Origin: Branchiostoma floridae
Taxonomy: Eukaryota > Chordata > Leptocardii > Amphioxiformes > Branchiostomatidae
Assembly (NCBI RefSeq): GCF_000003815.2
Contig: NC_049991.1
Coordinates: forward strand, 16,534,017-16,598,016
Direction: 5' to 3'
DNA length: 64,000 bases
Part shown: positions 1 to 12,500 of the stretch, piece after piece
How positions within the stretch are numbered: position 1 is the first letter of the stretch
Layout of the letters: each line of letters starts with the position of its first letter
Program-made: the position numbers and the translations under genes
Notes under the pieces: model-generated
The model's database searches: none
The model's input: the letters and a program-made list of their open reading frames with translations, nothing else
What the model was told of the DNA's origin: nothing

Positions 1-216
1 GGGTACGTTTTACTGTAGTACATGGTGGAAGGTACATGTATGATAATTAAGGGTTAATGACCCTAACGAGGGTGCTGGCACGGACCAGGAACAAGCTTCA
101 GGGTACGTTTTACTGTAGTACATGTTGGAAGGTACATGTATGATAATTAAGGGTTAATGACCCTAACGAGGCAGCTGGAATGGACCAGGAACAAGCCTCA
201 GGGTAAGTTTTACTGG
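1..216. repeat. 100-bp tandem repeat, two full copies plus a start
   Basis: Positions 1-100 and 101-200 are near-identical copies, each beginning GGGTACGTTTTACTG and ending in CAAGC(T/C)TCA. A third copy starts at 201 and decays after about 16 bases. The array lies in an intron upstream of the first visible ERCC6L exon and runs off the left edge, so the copy number is unknown. It has no coding potential. Confidence 0.85.
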
Positions 217-544
217 TGAAAACCTTGCACATCGCCACTTTGTATTCTTCAGCTAAGAGAAAGGTTATGCCACCAAGTATGGTGCAGCATTACCAAAATG
301 GTGCTGTATAACACTGAATGTCTATACTACTACATGTATACTACCACTACTTTTACATGGTGGAATGTATGATAATGGTAATAAGATAATGGTCAGACAT
401 TTCAGGTAGCATCCACTATCTTTAACCCAATTACTAATGAAGGACAGCGGACAGATGCTATTTGAAACGTCTGACTTAAAACTTTTACAGCTACTTCTTG
501 AGTAACTGCTAAAGCATAGTAAAGGTTTAACTTGTGTGTTGTAG

Positions 545-3500
545 GAACTCCTTCCCTTCTCTGGAGCGGAAGAATGACCTGATCCTGTGGGTGATCCTGT
601 CCCGCGCCCAGCAGCAGATCTACAAGGACTTCCTCAGTCTGGACAGGGTTAAAGAGGCAAGTATTTAACCCTTCCACTGCCAAGATCTGTAACAAAAATA
701 TTATTGCACTTGTGAATGCATGGACGATTGCACAGCCAGGTGAAGGTTAACTAAAATTCTAGGATTTTCATGTACCAGTTTTTTTAAGTGCTCCTGCACC
801 ATAACTTCAATGAGGCTTTTGGTCCTAGGAGTTGAATTTCCTCAAATACACTTTAAACAGTTAACATAAAATTGGTGAATATGAGATCCGAAGTTAAATC
901 ATCATTTCTTACATAACACAATGTACTAAAGAAATCAAAGAACCCAGTGCATTTCGTATTCATTCACATGTTCAACCTGGATGCAGAACCTTCATTGATG
1001 ATTAATTAGCATGATAAATTATTTCTGTAATTTGTACAGATGCTGATGACGACCAGGTCACCGCTGGCAGAGCTGAATGTGTTTTTGCTACAGACGGCTG
1101 CTTTATTCAGACTCGACTCTTGTACCTCCAGCCTTGTCAGGCATGACAGTCACTGTTGACGAACAAGTTTTAAATGCCGAAAAAATGAGTTAATCAAACT
1201 TGCAACATAAGGATTATCAAAATACTGGCACGGAACGATATAATGATGATCAAAATGAATTCAATACTGAAACCAAGTTACACAGACAAAAAAGTAATTA
1301 TGCCTTCTTATTGTAAGAACAATAGAAAAATAACTGATTAATCCCNNNNNNNNNNNNNNNNNNNNNNNNNNNNNNNNNNNNNNNNNNNNNNNNNNNNNNN
1401 NNNNNNNNNNNNNNNNNNNNNNNNNNNNNNNNNNNNNNNNNNNNNCGCACAGCCAGGTGAAGGTTAACTAAAATTCTAGGATTTTCATGTACCAGTTTTT
1501 TTAAGTGCTCCTGCACCATAACTTCAATGAGGCTTTTGGTCCTAGGAGTTGAATTTCCTCAAATACACTTTAAACAGTTAACATAAAATTGGTGAATATG
1601 AGATCCGAAGTTAAATCATCATTTCTTACATAACACAATGTACTAAAGAAATCAAAGAACCCAGTGCATTTCGTATTCATTCACATGTTCAACCTGGATG
1701 CAGAACCTTCATTGATGATTAATTAGCATGATAAATTATTTCTGTAATTTGTACAGATGCTGATGACGACCAGGTCACCGCTGGCAGAGCTGAATGTGCT
1801 GAAGAAGATCTGTGATAATGTAATGTTCTACCAGGATGCAGAACCTTAATTGATGAGTAATTAGCATGATAAACTATTTCTGTGATTTGTACAGATGCTG
1901 ATGACGACCAGGTCACCGCTGGCAGAGCTGAATGTGCTGAAGAAGATCTGTGACCACCCCCGCCTCCTGTCCACCCTGGCGTGTGCACAACTCGGCCTGG
2001 ATGGAGAAGATGGGTGAGACTGTTTGGTTTGGTTATACAAATCTCCATTAGTGACTGATATGTCGCTATTCTTCCTGGAGTCCAGGTGATTTTTAGAGAA
2101 TCACCAATTCTAGACAGAAGGATTTTGCACCGTCGCACACCGCACCATCGTACGTGTGGGGGTTCTTTAAGGTGCCTGGGGTATGGCTCTCCCCTGACCT
2201 CCATTTTACGTCCTATCCGAGGGACGGCCCTAGCCGAAAGTAAGTACTCATTTTCACCTGAGTAAAGTGTGGAAAGTCGTGTAAAGTGCCTTTCCCAAGG
2301 GCACAAGATCAGTAACATGGCAGCCGGATTTGAACCCGCAACCTCTTGGTCACGGGTCGAACACGGTCCCGCTGCGCTACGCGGTCCCACTGTCACTGAG
2401 ACTTCTGGATCCTTCCTCAGTCAATGACATGAGATACCTGAAACATCTGACAATTTACAAAACTTATCCAGTCGCTTTGGTCACTTTGTATTTTGTTTCT
2501 TGCACGCTTGATTTTTTGGTACTCAGTATTGTGCAATGGTGAATTATACCTCAATTTTTCGACCTTGTTCGGGGAGTTCTCGTGTTCTGGTGTGAATTGC
2601 TAGAAGTGAATTTTGCTCTACTTCTAGCCACAAAAAAAGTGTTATGCTTTGTCTCATCTCTATGGCACCTTTTTTAGTTTTATCTTTGAAGCATACCTTT
2701 CACACAAATTTATTCATTTATGTCTACCTTGTCCTCCCAACGACCTGAAGGTCAAGGGACTATAATTTAGGACAAAGAAAGAAAATTCACACAAAGCTAC
2801 TTATGCCTGTCTCTGTATTCCTTTCTGATTGTGATACTTTCTTCCTTTTTACCCAGAATGGACCCAGAAGATGTAGACAACATGGCTCACGAGGTGGCAG
2901 CCAACAGCATCGAGAACATCTCCACAGATCAGCTCATGGCGGAGTCAGGCAAGACGTGTGTCTTAGTGGAGCTGTTGGAACGTCTTAAGGAGGAAGGTCA
3001 CCAGACGCTCGTCTTCTCACAGTCAAGGAAGATGCTGGACATTATCCAGAAGATCTTGAAGAGCAGGGTAAGTTTCTTTAAAAGGGTCTCTAAAATGTTA
3101 CTTAAATGTAAGTCCTTCCCACCCTATATGTTGTATAGGGTAGTGACTATCTCCAGTCTATAGCCCTTGGGCCACATGATTTTGCTAACACTATAGCAGG
3201 GGCTAGTCCAGTGGTAAAGCTTTGCTTTCAAATTTCATGCTCTTTCTCGATTGCCGAGTGCTTAGCAGAGAAAGTATTATGTAGTATTTTTTAGTGTCAT
3301 TGGTATGGCTTGGTCAGGAATCAAACCTATGACATACTGCATGTCTGGTGATAACTCTTCCCACTAGGCTATTGCAGCGGTAACTTGACAAAGTGTCGAG
3401 CATGAATTCTCGACGTCTCCCAGGACGCGATGTGCCGTGAGGCGCTTGGACCTGCATATATTATGTAGAAGTAGAAGACAAAACAATCTTCTTTTCTGGA

Positions 3501-6500
3501 TTTCTTTCACAAATTTGTTGTTGTTGGCATCCATCTGTCGCGTGAGACAATGGTAGGCAGACAGTCACTCAAGACTTATTTGCCTGGCCTGCACTTGGCT
3601 TTTTAAGGTGAAGGAGGGGCACTTCTTTCTCCACCTTCTTGTTTACTGACGCACTAAGTCCCACAGGGACAAGAACTGCATGTCACGTGTAATCATCATC
3701 ATCATCATCATTCATCCTCGTGTGAGGTGGAGCAGACGAAGTTAGTCCTCTAGAACTGCTTGTTTTTCATCGCAGAGAGTAGCCCTTGCCCAGTCCTGTT
3801 TCGACCTCAATGAGTTTCTTAAGAGTTGTGATTGGGCGGCCGACCCTTCTCCTAGTGTCGGGGGACCAAAACAAGAGTCACGTGTAAGATGGCCCCAAAT
3901 GCAGCTTTGTTGTTTACAAATGTACCCATGAAACAACCTTGTTTTCATGGTGTATCTTCAGGGCTTCAAAGTGATGAGGATTGACGGCACCATCACCAAG
4001 CTGGAGGATCGAGACAAGCGGATCCGCAGGTTCCAGAGCGACCCTTCCTGGAGTGTTTTCCTGCTCACCACACAGGTAGCATTCTAATGTAACTTACTAA
4101 CCAACTATTTTTGCCAGTGCGTACTAAATGTATGCATGTTGTGCTGGGAATAGGATGATAATGAATAAAAAAGTTATGAATGAATTTTTAGTAATTTATT
4201 TGATTTTCTTGTGGAATGGTATTGATTGATACAAACAAAAGGCTTAGGAAAGAAATGTTGTGTTTCCTGTTTCAGTGATGAAAAACTTACAGTCGGTAGA
4301 TAGGGATGATCTTTTTTATTTTATTTTTTTTTAGTCTGGCCAAAACTCTTAGCGATAAATGTCACATACAGTGTTAAACAAAGTAAACTAAAATGCATGA
4401 GGACACTTGTCTTTCAATGTCAAACTTAAATGTTGTGCATAATAGATACATTTTTCCTTCATTAGATAGGACAAGCAGTGTGTTACTTGAATAGGAAGCA
4501 GGCTGAATAAAAATTCTAACTGGAAGCTATGTGACTCCACTATCCACCCAAAACAAGTCTAGGGTCGGCAGGTTTTTCTAGAATAGGTAGGGAAACAGGA
4601 AAAACTTCTCATTTTTTTGTAGACTTAACTACCATTCTTTCTCAGGTTGGTGGCGTTGGGTTGAACTTGACGGCAGCAGACAGGGTGGTCATATGTAAGT
4701 AACTCTATCAACACTTTGGATGTAGGGAACAGGGCATGTTATCTCCTTACACGTAGTTCAGGAAGAGTGTTAAATTCATTATAGATATTCCATCAGCATT
4801 TAGAGTTGGCAAGAGATAGGTGGAGTCCTGTTAAGTCTTTGGTGAAGGATTCTCAAGAAATGTCTCTGAAATAGATATTCAAATGTCATGTCATAAACCC
4901 TTGATATAAGTATCCCATCTGCAATAAACCATTGACAATTATGATTTTTGTAGTGCTGTCAAAAAGAAAAGTGGAGAGCTAATTTGTTAATCATGGTATT
5001 AGATTTGTGTGCCTGAATTATACCTCATTTATTTGACCTTCTTGGGGGAGTGCCTTGTGCAGTTGTTTAACTGTGAATTGCTAGAAGGTGCACACATCCA
5101 AAGAAAAGTATGATAAAGTCCCTGTCAAACCATAATTTCCTTTTGTGCTTAATATGTACAAATGTTCCTGCCCCCCTCCCCCACAGATGACCCCAGTTGG
5201 AACCCGGCCACGGATGCGCAGGCAGTAGACAGGTGAGGGTAACCAAGATTTACAATCACAGCGTCTTCACCAGAATTTTTCACAGCATAGGGGGCATCTT
5301 TGTAAGCACCACATTAGGTTGCCACCGCACAAGCCTCCTGAAGGAAACCTGTAGAGGTCAAGTGTCTAAGTACTGCTGTTTCTAAACACATTTACCTCAA
5401 GCTTTAGCAAGGGTTGTCCCTCAGATAGGACATAAAATGGAGATTCCTTGTAATGTTTGAGGTTAGCCCTTCACACTTTTCCTTCCCGGTGTGACATAGT
5501 GATTCAAAACCTACACTATGGCCGCACTTAACCCCACCTATTGTAAGCTCCTCGCAACTTAGACTCGGGCTTTGAAGAGACAGTAGTTTGCCCACCCAGT
5601 AATAGTTACCAGAATAGAATAATAATAACATTTTGATGAGAAAACCTCTTTTTTGTTGCCTGTATCTCAGGGCATACCGTATTGGGCAGAAGAAGTCAGT
5701 TGTCATCTACCGCTTCATCACCTGTGGATCAGTGGAGGAGAAGATCTACAGAAGACAGGTGTTCAAGGAGTCGGTCACCAGGCAGACCACTGGAGCCTGC
5801 AAGGACCCCTTCAGGTGGGAGATCAGATCCTAGTTACTGTAAGATTATGCATTTAAGTTCCCGGGGATTTAATTTCGTGGTAGCAGGAAAAAGAACTTTT
5901 CTCGATCGTTCTAAGTTCGCAGTAGCACCATGCACTGTAGTCTCTTACTGCCATGGAAAAATGTTCGCGGTGATTTAAGTGCACGTTGAAGTGGTCACTG
6001 GAAAACAGAGAACATTAAACCACCGCGAACATTTCTGCATTTACAGTATCTTGCTTCCATCATGCCAACAACGTTAACCTTTCCTAGTATCAAATGTCAT
6101 CCCAATGGTCCTGTCATGATCACATTTACCACAGTTAATTTTGGATGATTTAGTACCACAGTTAATTTTGGATGATTTAGTAACTTGTAAAAAAAATGCA
6201 AGATTCAGCTATATTACGATAGGAAAGTTTAAATCACTTTGATAGGGTACAATGAATGTGACTTATTTAAATAACTGTATGGATTGTATGCACAACAAGT
6301 TGTATTGGAAGTCAAACTTTATCTGTAAAGAGTATGGCTGCTGATATGCCGGCTTTTTTAATAACTACATTTGGTAAGTAGTGTCCATGTTTTCTGTGTT
6401 TTTTGTTACTCCTGAAAGAGTAGCTGTCGCAGTTAAATGTGACAGCTACAGGAGTTAATAAAACAACAAAGAATAGTGAAAGTAGAAGCTTGCTGATGAA

Positions 6501-9500
6501 AAAATGCCTTCTTTTACAGGCTTGATAGTTGATACATTTATAAAGTACGAAGTGAATCATATTTGTATTGTGTCTTTTCCAGGTACTTCTCCAGACAGGA
6601 CCTTCGAGAGCTGTTTGTGATGGACAACCCAGAACATTCCACCACACAGGAGCAGCTGGCACAGATGCACTCACAGAACAGGAAGTCTGACACGAACTTG
6701 GATGAGCACATCGCCTACCTCCACTCTCTGGGTAAGCAGGTTTCCTATTTTCTGAAGGAAACAGTTTGTATGGCATAACTGCATGGTAAACCACCAAAGG
6801 TTTAACTGTCCAGGTTTGTACTTAAAGTACAAGCTGGGGTTAAACATGTCTAGATGGTTCGATCCATTCAAACTTTGGGAGTGGGAGTTCCTTGTCTTTT
6901 TGAGTTTCTTGATTAAATGTGCTCAAGCTATGGCTGTTCTCAATCGCTGACTGCTGACTCCTCTCGGGGACCACCGGCTTATAACATTGATATCCCATCC
7001 AAAGTGTTGCATCCCTGTCCAGTAGAATACAAGTTGTGAGCATCAACACTTGGGAGTCAAACTTACAATGAGACTGCTGGAAACAAATGTATACAACCTT
7101 CTGTCTGGAAATCTAGACTGTAGCAACGTAACAGGTTTATATAACTTTGAAGATATGACTAAGTTCTGCTCTTGTTTTTTATTTCTGCAGGAATATTCGG
7201 CATCAGCGATCACGACTTGCTGTACACCAAACAGGCTGACCATGAGGAACTACCAGAAGGCCAGGAGTACATTCAACAGAGGGTAGGGCAAAAGTTCCAT
7301 GTTTCTTAGTACCCTCTCACAATTGGAGAAAAGGATTTATTTTACACAATCTCAGTAGTTAACTATTCTGATGCACTAGGTTATGGCATGTGAAATGTAA
7401 GAGCAGATATATATGTAATTATGTTTCATAATCAAAGGTTTGTCTAAACTCACATCTGAATTTGACTATGTTAACTACATGTAGGTGTATGAAATATGGA
7501 TACATAGACTGTATCAATGTATGGATTAGTAAGCAAACTCATGCTGTGGATGTCAGCACATGGATATACTACTGCTGATTAACATAGCTTGCTAGGGATG
7601 TGTAGTTGCAGATTGTGAGGACTCAGTCATGTAAAGAACACTATGGGGGACAGAATGTCTGGAAAGATGAACTTGGTTCAGGTAACGCCTGAAATAATGC
7701 TGATGAAGTTAATCTTTGTTGCAGGTTCACAAGGCCCGTGAGCTGGTATTGGCGGAGTCTCAGCTCCACCGCCAGATGAACGAGATGCGCCAAACGACGA
7801 CAGAGGCCAGCTTCCTGCGCCGCCACGGAGGGAAGCAGCCGGGACAGGAGCTGACTGGCGCCGCGGGAACTCAGGACGGTTTCCCCGACAACCTACCCGC
7901 GATGTTCCAGCCCAGCCAGGACCACAACCCGCGCAATATGCTCAACAAACCCAAGGGTGAGGGGAACAATATGTTTATTGTTTATTGTTCATTAACTCCT
8001 TTAGTTGTTAACATTCAATGCAACAACTAATCTTCCAGGAGTAATACACATAATACTTGGACACATACAGTTTGCAACATACACACATACACATACACAC
8101 ATGTAGTTTTTATCTCCGTAAAAATGGCGTAGTTTTTGGTGTTTGTTTTGAGATGTCAAGTTTGGTCACTCTGGCCTGGCCCAAGCTGAGTTGTACGTTT
8201 TTTGTGATAATTCACTGGCAGGATGCAAAGGTTGAGCTGGCCTATGTCCAAATTTCTTGAGCACAAGACCAAAAGTCAGGACCAGAGGAGAGCATGATGT
8301 GTGTGATAGCACTCTGAGACTACACTGACTTGGTCTTGTGTGTTAAAATTTGTTGACTTTTTTCTGCTAACACTAGTGCCTGCTATGGATGCAGTTAGCA
8401 ATACCATCTCTCTGTAAAACTCACCAGATCTAAATTGTTTCAAGTCAGTATAGGATGAATTAATTCCTTCAAACTTGAAGTTTCATATTGTCCCTCCACT
8501 CCCTCTCTCTTTCCTTCAGCCAGGACCGTGAGCAGCGATGACTACACTGACAGCCCTGTGCGCCCAGCTGACCTGCCAGGACAGTTCATCGACCTCAGGC
8601 AGGAAACTGAAGAGGTACAGTATTAGGCAATTAGCCTTATCTGTTCTCATATTGTAGATTGACTGTAGTATGCTTGTTTGTGGATGTAGATGCAAGTCGT
8701 TCAGAGCTCTAGAATATTGAAAGAGGTATTTGCTGTCCCTGGAGGACAGCTACATTTATTCTTTGCCCTTTACTTTTACTTTTTGTAATGTACTCATCTG
8801 GTACTAACATCTACCTCTTAGCCATCAATCGAGATGCTTTTCTTAAAAACTGATCTGAAATCCACCTATGCCAGCCAGACCAAGGTAACTCTTTTCTCAA
8901 TGTAATAACACTTGTCTATGATTGGCTTACGGGTGCTACTTCTAACCATGTGTAACTGTATACTGGAGAAGGTCTGTAGGCAAACACAACTCGTAACTTG
9001 GTGGACGCACCAATTGCTAAGAATCTAAAACCAGCTTGGAAAAGAACAAGTAGCAGTCATGACAGGGTAACGAAGTAACCGAGGTTTCAACCCAGAATAG
9101 GCTGTTCAGAAACCAAAGCTTGTGTGATTATGACAAGCTGAAGGGTGTTTTTTATGCTGACTACTACATGACTTGTACAGTTACTGTACATACAGAAAGA
9201 CCAGACCTGATTAGACCATGTTGTTTATGTTGTACAGGAGCAGGCACAGCAGCTGGAGAAGAGTTTTGCCAAGATCAGCATCAGCAGCCAGGAGAAGGAG
9301 GATGAGGAAGAGCAGGAGTACGGAAACAGCTCTGAAGAAGTGGGTACCACTCGTAAGGTTTGGATATTTTAGCCTCAGTTTGATCCCAAATTACTAGATC
9401 CTGTACATTTTGTGTATACATCACTTGTCTTACATTGAAGAAGGTTAGATGGCCATGTAGAACAATACCAAATAAATCTAAAAGGTCTACAATGAGTCAG

Positions 9501-12500
9501 ACATTTCTGTACAAGACACCTTTGTTGCCTTGTATCTATTTCCTAGCAAAATGATCCATACAAAGAAAATGTATGTAGGAAATCCACTGGCCTTGTATTA
9601 TATTATTTTATGGATTAAAGATGATCCCTTAACAGTGATAGATTCTCTACAAGTCATCAATGACTGTAGGATTTATTTGTATGAGTAGCAACCTGTGTTG
9701 TAAGAACATGGTTGTCTTAACTGTGATTTTCACTTCAGGCTGACCAAGAGGATGCTGAAAACGAGCAGCTACAGATGGCCCTGGCACTGTCCCTGCAGGT
9801 ATGGTTCACAACTTCACACAGACTCTAACTGTTCAGGGCACTAGTCTTGTATCAAAACTTGTTATGCCTCGATGAAGGCTTGACATTCAGGTTAGAAGGA
9901 ACAGAAAGTAGTGCTCAAGCAACTGGATGATTTGGGGATTGGTCCGACATTTCAGGTAGAATCCACAACTTTTCATTAGTGACACTCATAAACATGTTAC
10001 ACCTGCCGAGTATAACATGTTTCATCCTCTCTACAACCTGGCAGCCATAATAGGTTTACATACCTTCCTACTATGTACAAACTGTAGGTCCACCTGATCA
10101 CTGGGTGCGAACCATGATCCTGTCAGGCTAGTTACATTTGTATGTGTCAAACCAGGTCAGACAACTTGGCACAGTCAACCACCTCCAGTTACATTAGCCA
10201 CATTAGAACAGTCCCATCCATTCCTACATGATCAGCCCTTTCCTCTGCAACCCCTTGTCCTCAGAAGCCACTTTCCTCTGTGCATTGAATTTATTTATTT
10301 ATTTATTTTTTTTGAGTGGTTGCTGAATCCAGGTTGACTATACGCCAATCATTCCTACACTCTTATAAACACACTATCATTACAAGAACGCGCCACCAGC
10401 TTAGCCCTAAGGCATCTCCAAGAAACCGACTATTGTTAAACTAGCATGTCTTGTCTTGTGACATCTTGAATAATCTGACTTGTTGTTACACAGGACAACC
10501 CTCAGCAGAGCCTCAAGACTTCCACAAGAGAACCTCTCACCAATGGACTCAACATCAGCAGGCAGAAAGGTGAGTTCATGGGAGTCTTTTGTTACGTGAA
10601 GTTTATAATTATTAGTTCTGTATAGTGAGTTTTATGTTCTTTAATGTCAACAGGTTATGGTAGTTAAAAATTTCTTATCTTACTTTATTTTGGTTATCTA
10701 TATTCACCCTATCCCTTTGTAGTCCGCCTCTAAGCATAGTTGAAATGCTGATGACTTTATGTTAAAATTGATGAAATTTAGAGGTCACTACATGTAGGTA
10801 GAGGGTTACAAGGTTATATTTGGAACTGCGTACTTGTTGCCACCATTAGTAGTAAAAAGTAGTTTGAGTCCATTCATGCCCTGAGGAAGATAACAGCAGG
10901 TACTAAAAGTCACAGCTGTTGTCAACAAGGTTGTGATGTTTTTCTATATTTCTTAACATAATTCCATGATCCTTCTTAGTCTATAGATGAAATGCCAAAG
11001 TTAGTCTACATTTGTACGTGAGAAAAGAGGTATGTTTACCAATATAGGCTCTCTGCCGTTGTTTCCACAGATGAGGGAGACATTTCCAAACAGGGCGACA
11101 TGTTCATGGAGGATTCCATCGTCTCCGTTGACGACGACCGAGCCACGCCTGGACTGAACCAGGCCCTGTTCACCAGCAGTGACAGTCTACAGTTTGTGGC
11201 AGACAGCGGAGACGAGGACACATCACGAGGACAGCCCAGCTCCAGGTGTGTGTGTGTGTGGGGGGGGGTGTTATCAGGTATTTATGGCTGGACAAGTCCA
11301 CTAGCTCGATTGTCCCGGGCAAGTAAAAATGCTGATCGGGCAACTTCATGTCGTAAGATTTTTCCATGTTTGAATTTGTATATAATTGTTTCTTTTCACA
11401 GTCAAGTAATTGGTCAGCACAGATTGCTAAAAGTGAAAAAACATGTTTGAATTTTGGGCAAGTGAAAAGTTGGTTTGGGCAAGTAAATTGTTTATGTACA
11501 TTGTCATAGTGCAAATTTCAGGGGGTATGTACATGTTGTAAAGGGAGGTTTACGATTGAAAAATGGGAGAAAAATTTTAACATTTTCACATTCAGATGGA
11601 TTCTCTCCATATTTGTAAGGGCGTATTTTACCCAAAACTGCATTTTTGTAAAATGGTACATCCCCTATTCCAGGTCCTCCTCCAGACCAGTGTCCAGGGG
11701 AGATGTTTTTGTCATCGAGGACTCGGAACCGGAGGATTCAGGTAGTGATGATGATGTGCCCGTAGTTTCCACAGCACTTCCTTCTAGAGAGGCTGTCATC
11801 AATGTGAACGATGCAGAAGAAGAGGGTATCACACACGAGGAGTCTCCTCACAACACAGAAGAAAAGAAACGAGAGTTGAATGCATCAGTTGCCATGGATA
11901 CGCAGCATCCGGATGATGCAAGTGGTGAGGAGGGAACAGAAGATGAAGATGACAGCCAACACCTTCAAGATGAAAGCCATGCCCTTCAAGAAGATGACAG
12001 CAGATCAAAAAGCGCTGCTACTGCTGTTGTTTCTGATGACAGTGAAGAAGAGAGTGAACCAGCTGGCACCATCGACCAGGACCCAAAGCAGACAGACAGG
12101 AAAAGCTTTTCCTCTGAGCTTGAAGGGCACAACAGGTCATCACTGGGGCACAGCAGGTCGTCACTGGGGCACAACGGATCCTCACTCGGGCACAACGGAG
12201 CGTCGCTGGACGACAGTCTCATCAAAAGTGCCAGAAGGCGGCCCCGGCCTCGTGTGATCGACTCCGATTCTGAAGACGACAGCCATGACTTGAGCAGAGA
12301 CGAAAACAGCCCCGAAGTTCATAGCCACAGCCAATCCAACAGTTCAGGAGATGACCAAGAGTCCATGGAGGAGAGCAACAACTCGTCCAGAAGTCCAGAG
12401 AAAAGACGGAACAAACAGAAAGCGACAATCCTATCTGGCAGTGAGGAAGACTTGAACAGTGAAGAGAACAGCCCCAAAGATTATTGTAGCCAGTCTGATA

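Noticed and set aside
1040-1814. Extra ERCC6L exons at about 1040 and 1757
   Set aside because: They are truncated copies without donors beside a scaffold gap; the full exon is at 1895-2013.
1719-2396. 225-residue minus-strand protein
   Set aside because: The frame spans the SINE at 2128-2395 and duplicated intron and exon sequence in antisense; no protein family is recognisable.
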